This document shows, piece by piece, positions 26,000-33,075 of a stretch of 64,000 nt of DNA. Source of the stretch: JAEMQF01 sp049297615 (GTDB taxonomy: Bacteria > Pseudomonadota > Gammaproteobacteria > Burkholderiales > Burkholderiaceae_C); assembly GCA_049297615.1 (NCBI GenBank), contig JBAQUQ010000430.1, positions 1 to 64,000 of the forward strand, read 5' to 3'. The position numbers and the translations under genes are program-made. The stretch's first letter is position 1; each line of letters opens with the position of its first letter. The notes under the pieces are model-generated. The model searched no databases, had not been told where the DNA came from, and worked only from the letters and a program-made list of their open reading frames with translations.

Positions 26000-27064
26000 T
26001 CAGGGGCGTGCAACGCTGCGCTGCGCGCCTAGCATCGGCTCGAGCAGGCCCACCAGGGGCCGCAGCGGCGCATAGCGTGTCGCGACCTTGTGCGCGTAGT
26101 TGAAAAAACGCGGCAGGTCTTGGCTGTACCTGGGCTTGGCGTCGCGGTGCTTGAGGCGGCAGAAGATTCCCAGTACTTTCAGATGGCGCTGCAAGCCCAT
26201 CCATTCGAGTTGGCGCCAGAATTCGCCGAAGTCGTCGCTCAGCGCCAAACCGGCTTTTCGTGCGGCCTCCCAGTAGCGCACCGCCCAATCGATTTCCTGG
26301 TCTTCGTCCCAGGAGATGAAGGCGTCGCGCAGCAGGCAGGCAGGGTCGTAACTTGCCGGGCCACAAACGGCATCCTGGAAGTCGAGGATCCCGGGATTGG
26401 GTAAACCCACCATCAGGTTACGCGGCATGTAGTCGCGGTGCACGGCGACCTGGGGTTGCGCCAGCGCGCTGGCCACCAAGGTGTCGCAGGCGCTGCCCCA
26501 AACGCGCTTCTGTGCTTCGCTCCATTGCACGTCGAATTCGCGTTGCACGCACCACTGAGGGAACAGCGCGAGTTCGCGCTGCAGCAAGGCGGCGTCGTAG
26601 AGCGGCAGTCCGGTCGCATCGCCGTGACGTTGCCATTGCACCAGGGCGGAGATCGCATCGCGCATCAGGGCGGAGATCGTCGTGTCGTCGTTCGCAGCCT
26701 GCGCCGCGAGCAGTTCAGTCAGATACAGGCGCGTGCCCAGGTCGCTGAGCAACAGGAAGCCGTTGGAAGTGTCCTGCTCGACGACTCGCGGAGCGTTCAG
26801 CCCGGCGCGCGCCAGCCGCGAGGCCACATCGACAAATGCGCCCACGTCTTCTTGCGGCGGCGGCGCGTCCATCACGATATGGCTGGCGCCATCGTTCGCA
26901 TCGACGCGAAAGTAACGGCGAAAACTCGCATCGCTCGACGCCGCGCGCAGACTGGCCGCAAGCAAGCCGTGGCGCAGGGCGACAGCGGCCATCCAGCGAT
27001 CGAAAGCCTGTTCGCGCTTCGGGTCGGCCCAGGCGATGCCGGGCGCAGCAGGGGATGTCTTCAA
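26000..27064 (-). CDS. amgK: Cell-wall amino-sugar kinase (AmgK-like phosphotransferase)
   Basis: 354 aa aminoglycoside-phosphotransferase-fold kinase. SSDASFRRYFRVDANDGASH is the nucleotide-loop region. AVHRDYMPRNLM has the catalytic Asp211 (His209), and ILDFQDAVCGPASYDPACLL is the metal-binding segment. AmgK phosphorylates N-acetylmuramate and N-acetylglucosamine at the anomeric position in a peptidoglycan salvage route that bypasses de novo synthesis and confers intrinsic fosfomycin tolerance in Pseudomonas. The divergent lptD neighbour is the conserved location. The usual partner murU is not next to it here; an FAD-dependent gene takes its place. Confidence 0.88.
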   Translation of the reverse strand: MKTSPAAPGIAWADPKREQAFDRWMAAVALRHGLLAASLRAASSDASFRRYFRVDANDGASHIVMDAPPPQEDVGAFVDVASRLARAGLNAPRVVEQDTSNGFLLLSDLGTRLYLTELLAAQAANDDTTISALMRDAISALVQWQRHGDATGLPLYDAALLQRELALFPQWCVQREFDVQWSEAQKRVWGSACDTLVASALAQPQVAVHRDYMPRNLMVGLPNPGILDFQDAVCGPASYDPACLLRDAFISWDEDQEIDWAVRYWEAARKAGLALSDDFGEFWRQLEWMGLQRHLKVLGIFCRLKHRDAKPRYSQDLPRFFNYAHKVATRYAPLRPLVGLLEPMLGAQRSVARP

Positions 27065-27208
27065 GTCACTGGGGGCCTCGGCGCGGGCCGGGGCAACGGG
27101 GCTGGTGGATAATCGATTCTACAAACCACCCTGCGCCGCGCAGGCGCCGGCTACCGATCGGCTGCGCATCAGGCGCGCGTTCGCCCTGGACCGCGCGACG
27201 CCTCGTCT

Positions 27209-29596
27209 GTGCTGCCGAAACTGTCGCGCTCATTCTTCGCTGTTGTGTCGCCTGCGGCATTGCGACTGGTTTGGGCTCTCATGCTGCTCGGCGCTGCACC
27301 GGTGGACGCGCAAGACAAGGCCGACGAACCATTGAGCTTGCGCCTGTCGCCGCAACTGGAAGTGCCCGCACGCGGCGAACCCGGTGTGCGAGCGCCGATC
27401 GTGGTCCGTGCGCGCGCCTTGCGCGGCCGGCCTGACCTCGAGGTCGTGGCCGAAGGCGACGTTGAGCTGCGCAGCGCCGGTTTGGTCCTGCGCGCCGACA
27501 CATTGAGCTATGAGCCGGTCGATGACCTGGCGGTGGCGCGCGGCCAAGTGCGGATCAGCCACGACGGCAATGTTTACAGCGGACCGGAACTGCAACTGCG
27601 CCTGGAGCGTTTCGAGGGCTTTTTCGTGAATCCGACCTATCGCTTCGCGCGCAGCAGCGCAGGTGGCACTGCGCAGCGCATCGATTTTCTCGACGACGAG
27701 CGCTTGATCGCAACCGGGGCGAACTACTCGAGCTGCCCGAGAGACGGCTCGGGCGACCCGGCTTGGCTGCTGAGCAGCGACAGCATCAAGCTCGATTTCG
27801 CCGCCAACGAAGGCATCGCCGAGAACGCCGTATTGCGGTTTTACAGCGTCCCCATCCTGGCAGCGCCCGTGCTGAGCTTCCCGCTCACCGACGAGCGCAA
27901 GTCGGGCTGGCTGCCTGCGGGAATCAATGTCGACAGCAGGAGCGGCTTCCAGGTCGCGATGCCGTACTACTGGAACATCGCGCCGCAGCGCGACGCAACG
28001 CTGACACCCGTGCTCAGCGCCAAGCGCGGCTTCGGCATGGAGTCGGAATTGCGTTACCTCGAGCCTGCGCACCGGGGCGAGTTCGACCTGCGCTATTTGC
28101 CTCATGACCGGCTCACCAGTGTGTCGCGTTTTGCCTCGAGTGTCGCCACCGATGCGCAGCTGCCGCTGGACATCCAGGCGCGCGCGCGCTGGCTGCGGGT
28201 TTCGGACGATGCCTACTGGAAAGACTTTCCGCGCGGCGTGAAAAGCGTGACGCCGCGCCTGCTCGGATCGGAGTTTGCGCTGGACACCTCGCTGGCCGAC
28301 TGGGCGTTCTACGCCCGGGTGCAGCGCTGGCAAGTATTGCAGGACGCCGCCAGCACGATCGAGGCGCCTTATGAGCGGGCGCCGCAACTGGGCACGAGCT
28401 ATACCCGGCGTTACGACAGCGGCCCGCAAACCGGCGTCGAGTTCGAGTTGAATCGCTTCACCGATCCGACCCATGGCACGAGCGTGGCACGTGCTGCCGG
28501 CACACGCGCCCATTCCTTGGCTTGGTTGGCCTGGCCGGTCGGCACGCCGGGCTGGACCGTCACGCCCAAAGCCGCTTTCAACGCCGCGGCCTATTCGCTG
28601 GATCGCCCTGTCACCGAGCCCGTGGGTGGCCGGCCCATCGACGGCCGTCTCAGTATGGCGCGATGGGTGCCCACGCTCAGCCTGGACAGCGCGTGGCTGT
28701 TGGAGCGCGACGCGGTTTGGTTCGGCCAGACGACGCGCCAGACGCTCGAGCCGCGCGTGCTCTACGTGAACACACCGTTTCGGCGCCAGGACGACCTGCC
28801 GAACTTCGACTCTGCGGCGAAAGATTTCAACTTCGACTCGATCTTCACCGAGAACGCATTTTCCGGCGTCGACCGGGTATCGGATGCCCATCAACTGACG
28901 GCCGGCGTGACGACGCGGATTCTCGACGCGCAAACCGGCGCCGAGGCGATGCGCCTGGGCCTGGTGCAGCGCTATCTGTTTCGCGACCAACTCGTCACGC
29001 CCGATGGCGCGGCACTGACGCGACGTTTTTCCGACGTGCTGTTGCTCGGCTCGACCGCGCTCGTGCCACACTGGAAACTCGAATCCTCGGTGCAATACAA
29101 CCCCGACACCAAGAACGCGGTGCGCTCCATCGTCGGGGCGCGCTATTCGCCGGGGCCGTTTCGCACGGTCGCTGCCACGTACCGACAGACAGCCGGAGCA
29201 AGTGAGCAGGTTGAACTGGCCTGGCAATGGCCGCTGTTCGGCCCAGCGCCCGGCGCCGCGCCATTGCGCCCGGGCAGCGCGGGCGGTGGGGGAAGCGCCT
29301 GCACGGGACGCTGGTACAGCGTGGGCCGGGTCAACTACAGCACGCGCGACAGCCGGATCACCGATTCGGTGTGGGGCACGGAGTACGACGCGGGCTGCTG
29401 GATTGGACGTATCGTCGCGGAGCGCCTGTCCACCGGGCGAAGCGAAGCGACGACGCGGCTGCTGCTGCAGCTCGAACTGGTGGGCCTGTCACGGCTGGGA
29501 TCGAATCCGCTGCAGGTCTTGAAGGACAATATCCCCGGCTACCGGCTGCTGCGTGACGAGCGCACGCCCACCGATCCGCTGAGCCTGTATGAATGA
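27209..29596 (+). CDS. lptD: LPS-assembly outer-membrane protein LptD
   Basis: 795 aa. It forms with LptE the outer-membrane translocon that places lipopolysaccharide in the outer leaflet. An N-terminal signal segment (ALRLVWALMLLGAAPVDAQ) comes first. The OstA/LptD beta-jellyroll follows (VVAEGDVELRSAGLVLRADT, VARGQVRISHDGNVYSG). The large beta-barrel includes the conserved FPLTDERKSGWLPAGI. Cysteines for the interdomain disulfides are at YSSCPRDG, SACTGRWY and AGCWIG. The start is a GTG at 27209 without a clear ribosome site. Its 3' end overlaps the surA start by 8 nt. Its partner LptE is encoded separately at 39850-40425. Confidence 0.95.
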   Translation: MLPKLSRSFFAVVSPAALRLVWALMLLGAAPVDAQDKADEPLSLRLSPQLEVPARGEPGVRAPIVVRARALRGRPDLEVVAEGDVELRSAGLVLRADTLSYEPVDDLAVARGQVRISHDGNVYSGPELQLRLERFEGFFVNPTYRFARSSAGGTAQRIDFLDDERLIATGANYSSCPRDGSGDPAWLLSSDSIKLDFAANEGIAENAVLRFYSVPILAAPVLSFPLTDERKSGWLPAGINVDSRSGFQVAMPYYWNIAPQRDATLTPVLSAKRGFGMESELRYLEPAHRGEFDLRYLPHDRLTSVSRFASSVATDAQLPLDIQARARWLRVSDDAYWKDFPRGVKSVTPRLLGSEFALDTSLADWAFYARVQRWQVLQDAASTIEAPYERAPQLGTSYTRRYDSGPQTGVEFELNRFTDPTHGTSVARAAGTRAHSLAWLAWPVGTPGWTVTPKAAFNAAAYSLDRPVTEPVGGRPIDGRLSMARWVPTLSLDSAWLLERDAVWFGQTTRQTLEPRVLYVNTPFRRQDDLPNFDSAAKDFNFDSIFTENAFSGVDRVSDAHQLTAGVTTRILDAQTGAEAMRLGLVQRYLFRDQLVTPDGAALTRRFSDVLLLGSTALVPHWKLESSVQYNPDTKNAVRSIVGARYSPGPFRTVAATYRQTAGASEQVELAWQWPLFGPAPGAAPLRPGSAGGGGSACTGRWYSVGRVNYSTRDSRITDSVWGTEYDAGCWIGRIVAERLSTGRSEATTRLLLQLELVGLSRLGSNPLQVLKDNIPGYRLLRDERTPTDPLSLYE

Positions 29597-30962
29597 GACA
29601 AGCCACTTGAAACCCGCCGTGGTGTTCGCGCTGACTGTCGCACTCGATGTGGCACTGGCGGTCGGTTTGGGCCTGGTGGCCACGCCGGGTGCGACGCAGG
29701 AGGTTCGCGATCCACGCATCGGCGACTACATCGTCGCCGTCGTGAACCAGGAGCTGGTGACTGCGGGGGAATTGCAGTTGCGCCTGGCGCGCGTTCGCGA
29801 GGACGCCACGCGCAGCGGCAGCACGCTGCCACCTGCCGAACAGCTGCGCCAGAAGGTGCTCGACGCGCTCATCGACGAACGAGTGCAGGTGACGCATGCG
29901 CGCGACAGCGGCCAGCGCCTGGACGACGCTGAACTCGATCGAGCCGTGGCCAATGTGGCACTGCAAAATCAGATCACCCTGGAGCAGTTGCACGAGCGCC
30001 TGCGTGCCGAAGGCATCGACTTCGCACGATTCCGCAGCAACATTCGGGACCAGTTGCTGTCGGAGCGGGTTCGCGAACGCGAAGTCCTGGGGCGAATTCG
30101 AATCGGCGACGCCGAGCTCGACGCCTTCGTCGACAAACGCCGCGCGGCGACTCGCGGGGCCGATCAATTCAACATCGCGCAGATCCTTGTCACGCTTCCT
30201 GAAGGCGCCGATGAAGCCATGCTGACGCAACGCCGCGCGCGCGCCGAAGCGGCGCTGCAAAGAGTGCGCAACGGTGAGGCCTTCGACGCGGTGGCGCGCG
30301 AGATCTCGGAAGACGGCAATCGCGCCCAAGGTGGCCTGATCGGCCTGCGCGCTGCGGACCGGCTACCCGATTTGTTCGTCGACGCTGTGCGCGCCATGCA
30401 GCCCGGGGATGTGAGCGCGACGCTGTTGCGCAGCGGCGCCGGATTCCACATTCTCAAGCTCGTCGACAAACGCGACGGCTCTGCCGTGGCAGTGCAGCAA
30501 ACGCACGCCCGGCACATTCTGCTGCGCCCCTCGCCCCAGCTTCCTCAAGCGGCTGCGCTGCGCCGACTCGCCGAATTCAAACGCCAGGTCGCGAGCGGCG
30601 CTGCGTCGTTCGAGCAGCTCGCGCGCGACAACTCGGAAGACGGCAGCGCCGCGCAAGGCGGCGACCTGGGCTGGTCCTCGCCGGGCAGCCTGGTCCCGGA
30701 ATTCGAGGACGCAATGAACGCCTTGGCGATCGGGGGCGTGTCGGACCCGGTCGTGACGCGCTTCGGCGTGCATCTGATTCAGCTGATCGAGCGGCGCGAG
30801 GTCACGCTCGATTCCAGGCAGGTTCGCGAGCAGGCGCGCAACATATTGCGCGAGCAGAAGTTCGAAGAGGCCTACGTGGAGTGGATGCGCGAGTTGCGCG
30901 CGCGCGCCTACGTTGAATTGCGCGAGCCTCCTCTGAAGGAGGACGCCGCACAGGCAAGGTGA
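29589..30962 (+). CDS. surA: Periplasmic chaperone and peptidyl-prolyl isomerase SurA
   Basis: 457 aa. A signal segment spans residues 10-36. The N-terminal chaperone domain follows (YIVAVVNQELVTAGELQLRL, LRQKVLDALIDERVQ), then two parvulin domains. The first starts QFNIAQILVTLPEGA and contains GNRAQGGLIGL; the second starts THARHILLRPSP and contains AAQGGDLGWSSPGSLVPEFE. It escorts outer-membrane proteins, LptD being a main client, from Sec to the BAM complex. It overlaps lptD by 8 nt and the rsmA start by 4 nt, so all three are translationally coupled. Confidence 0.95.
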   Translation: MNETSHLKPAVVFALTVALDVALAVGLGLVATPGATQEVRDPRIGDYIVAVVNQELVTAGELQLRLARVREDATRSGSTLPPAEQLRQKVLDALIDERVQVTHARDSGQRLDDAELDRAVANVALQNQITLEQLHERLRAEGIDFARFRSNIRDQLLSERVREREVLGRIRIGDAELDAFVDKRRAATRGADQFNIAQILVTLPEGADEAMLTQRRARAEAALQRVRNGEAFDAVAREISEDGNRAQGGLIGLRAADRLPDLFVDAVRAMQPGDVSATLLRSGAGFHILKLVDKRDGSAVAVQQTHARHILLRPSPQLPQAAALRRLAEFKRQVASGAASFEQLARDNSEDGSAAQGGDLGWSSPGSLVPEFEDAMNALAIGGVSDPVVTRFGVHLIQLIERREVTLDSRQVREQARNILREQKFEEAYVEWMRELRARAYVELREPPLKEDAAQAR

Positions 30963-31744
30963 AGCACTTCGCCCGCAAGCGCTTCGGTCAGCACTTTCTG
31001 ACCGACCGCGACATCATCGAGCGCATCGTCGAGGCGATCGCCCCGCAACCTGGCCAGGCCCTGGTGGAGATCGGGCCGGGCTTGGGCGCCCTGACCCAGC
31101 CCTTGCTGGCGCGCTGCGGGCTGTTGTGTGTCATCGAACTCGACCGCGACCTCGCCGCGGCATTGCGCCGACGCGCCGAATTGGAGGTGATCGAGGCCGA
31201 CGTGCTCGCCGTGGACTTCACGGCGCTGGCGCAGGCACGCGGCGCCGCCTTGCGTGTTGTGGGCAACCTGCCCTACAACATTTCATCGCCGATCCTGTTT
31301 CACCTGCTCGCGGCGGTGAGCCACATTGCCGACCAGCATTTCATGCTGCAGGCCGAAGTCGTGCAGCGCATGACGGCCGTGCCTGCCACCAAGGCCTATG
31401 GCAGGCTCAGCGTCATGATGCAGTGGCGCTATGCGCTCGAACACCTGATCGACGTGGCGCCCGACTCGTTCGAGCCACCGCCGCGGGTCCGTTCCGCCGT
31501 CGTGCGCATGCAGCCGCGGCAGGGGTTCGCAGCGGTCCAGCCCGAACACTTGAGCGAGTTGGTCAGGGTCGCGTTTTCGCAACGCCGCAAACTATTGCGC
31601 CATACCTTGGGCCGCTGGCTCGAGGAACGCCAGTTCGGCGGCCACTTCAACCTGCAACGACGCGCCGAGGAAGTTCCGGTCGCGCAATACCTCGACCTCG
31701 CCGCGGCGTGCGCCGGCTTGAATGATGCGGGCTGCGGCAGCTAG
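30959..31744 (+). CDS. rsmA: 16S rRNA dimethyladenosine transferase
   Basis: Methylates the two adjacent adenines near the 3' end of 16S rRNA during 30S maturation. 261 aa, the usual RsmA/KsgA length. It opens with ARKRFGQHFLTDRDIIERIV, then the SAM motif VEIGPGLGALTQPLL, the acidic CVIELDRDLA, and the catalytic NLPYNISSPILFHLL. VVQRMTAVPATKAYGRLSV and the C-terminal RRKLLRHTLGRWLE are family-typical. GTG 30959 overlaps the surA stop (GTGA). The pdxA gene that lies between surA and rsmA in E. coli is absent. The stop shares CTAG with the end of a short open frame on the other strand. Confidence 0.97.
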   Translation: MKHFARKRFGQHFLTDRDIIERIVEAIAPQPGQALVEIGPGLGALTQPLLARCGLLCVIELDRDLAAALRRRAELEVIEADVLAVDFTALAQARGAALRVVGNLPYNISSPILFHLLAAVSHIADQHFMLQAEVVQRMTAVPATKAYGRLSVMMQWRYALEHLIDVAPDSFEPPPRVRSAVVRMQPRQGFAAVQPEHLSELVRVAFSQRRKLLRHTLGRWLEERQFGGHFNLQRRAEEVPVAQYLDLAAACAGLNDAGCGS

Positions 31745-31932
31745 GCGGCGCTGAGCCACATCGCCGTATCGAAGGCGCTGCTCATCAAGGGCATGTTCAT
31801 GCCGAAACTCGCACTGGTTGAACTCTTCGCAACGCCCTTGAGGGGCTTCTGCGCGACGTTCTGGGCCACCTCAGTCGCCCGCTCCCATGACCCGAATTCC
31901 TGAGAGCGGGCTACTGAAAAGAATAGAAACAT
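31741..31932 (-). CDS. Short open reading frame of unknown function
   Basis: 63 codons after barstar, overlapping its last 22 bp. The C-terminal part reads KSSTSASFGMNMPLMSSAFD then TAMWLSAA. GC-rich third positions are consistent with coding use, and an internal GTG could start a 43-aa product. I do not recognise a family. Its stop shares CTAG with the rsmA stop. It may be a gene remnant or noncoding. Confidence 0.25.
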   Translation of the reverse strand: MFLFFSVARSQEFGSWERATEVAQNVAQKPLKGVAKSSTSASFGMNMPLMSSAFDTAMWLSAA

Positions 31933-32306
31933 CGGAACGGTACCTTGCGTTCAGCCCAGAAGTCGGCCGCGTCACGAAAGACATCGAGCAATTGCTCGCG
32001 CGCCTCGCGATCGAATTTCGGGTTGTCGGGCAACTGCTCCAACACGACCACGAAGCCCGTTTGCGAGCCCGACTTGTGCACCAGGTCTGTCATGCAGTCG
32101 TACAAGGCATCGAGGTTCTTGCCAAAGTGCGCCGGGAAGGTGAACGCCTGCGCGATGGCGTCCAGCACGTCCTGCTTGGCCTGCGCCGCTGTCAGGTTGG
32201 CGTACAAAAAATGCTGGTCCGCGTCTTGCGCGGCCTGCAACAAGTCTTCGGCGCGATAGGCGCGTATCGACTGAACGATATTGGGTCGGACGGTCTGCAA
32301 GAGCAT
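31911..32306 (-). CDS. Barstar-family ribonuclease inhibitor
   Basis: 131 aa, longer than the 89-aa Bacillus barstar because of an N-terminal extension. The barstar fold core is recognisable. It starts with the strand HFLYANLTAAQAKQDVLDAI, then AFTFPAHFGKNLDALYDCMT, the segment that in barstar carries the acidic helix plugging the RNase active site. It ends with FVVVLEQLPDNPKF and RDAADFWAERKVPFRCFYSF. It lies 44 bp downstream of a secreted RNase Sa-like enzyme, on the same strand, and would protect the cytoplasm from that enzyme. AAGGAGG lies about 9 nt before ATG 32306, so the inhibitor should be strongly translated. Confidence 0.9.
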   Translation of the reverse strand: MLLQTVRPNIVQSIRAYRAEDLLQAAQDADQHFLYANLTAAQAKQDVLDAIAQAFTFPAHFGKNLDALYDCMTDLVHKSGSQTGFVVVLEQLPDNPKFDREAREQLLDVFRDAADFWAERKVPFRCFYSFQ

Positions 32307-32350
32307 GGTCTCGATCCTCCTTGGTCAATGAAAATTCTTCGGCTGACGGG

Positions 32351-32779
32351 TCACTGCACGATCCGCTTGAAACTCGCGTAGTGGTCTGCCGTGTAAAAAC
32401 AAGCGTCGGGCTGGGCTGGGATCTTTCCTCCACAAACGATGCGTCGCGCGCCTCGGTCGCGCGTCCCCGGCTGCGCGTTCGGCATCGGCACGGTGTACTC
32501 CCGGTAATAGCCGCGTGGGTGCAGCGGCAGCCTGCGTTCCCGATTGCCGAACGGCGTGCCATCCTTGGCGTACCGAAATGGTCCGCCGGATCGAACCCGT
32601 TCTTCTGTCAACTGTGCTTCGGGCGGGAGCTGGGCCCGGGACACCACGCCCAGTTCCTGTTTGGCATCGCCCGCCTGCACCAGATTCGGCGTGGGCGCTG
32701 CAAGAATTACCGCGGCCGATAGAGCGAAACCCAACCTTCGAAGTACTCGCCCGAATCGCTGCTGACCAATCGAAAACAC
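32351..32779 (-). CDS. Secreted guanyl-specific ribonuclease (RNase Sa/barnase type)
   Basis: 142 aa with a signal peptide ending near residue 36 (LSAAVILAAPTPNLVQAG). The C-terminal domain matches Streptomyces RNase Sa-type microbial RNases. Glu94 in YYREYTV is the general base. Arg113 in RGARRIV is the phosphate-binding arginine and His133 in TADHYASF the general acid. Cysteines 116 and 127 could pair, but this is a guess. The start is a GTG at 32779 with GGGGA 6 nt upstream; a longer frame upstream does not improve the signal peptide. With barstar downstream this forms an enzyme-inhibitor operon. Its role may be extracellular RNA degradation or competition. Confidence 0.88.
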   Translation of the reverse strand: MFSIGQQRFGRVLRRLGFALSAAVILAAPTPNLVQAGDAKQELGVVSRAQLPPEAQLTEERVRSGGPFRYAKDGTPFGNRERRLPLHPRGYYREYTVPMPNAQPGTRDRGARRIVCGGKIPAQPDACFYTADHYASFKRIVQ

Positions 32780-33075
32780 GGGTAATCCCCGAAAAGCGAA
32801 GGGCGGATGGTACAGAAATCGCTTGAAAAGCTCAAGCCTCTGCCTCAATTTCGGGCAACCAGGAAGGTATTTAAGTTAGCGCACACATGCGCCGAGGCCC
32901 TTAGTAAATAATGGCCTTGGAAAATTTAATGTCACAGTCAGGTGACCCTGAGAAATACCGCGATTGGCACCTGTCCCCTTCAACGCGCGGGCCATAGAGC
33001 CCACTCATGAAGCGATACCCTGGGCTCCCAGCGCTGGCGGTCCTATCGCCCTACGCCGGGAGGATCGGCGCCGAG
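32780..33075. other. AT-richer intergenic region upstream of the RNase gene
   Basis: 296 bp between maeB and the RNase gene, with no open frame of note. The part 32865-32935 is clearly lower in GC than the rest of the window. Two short inverted repeats are present: AGGCC/GGCCT (32895-32917) and GTCAC/GTGAC (32931-32946). A GCGCCG/CGGCGC hairpin (33068-33085) spans the maeB stop. It probably carries the promoter of the RNase-barstar operon on the minus strand. Confidence 0.45.
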
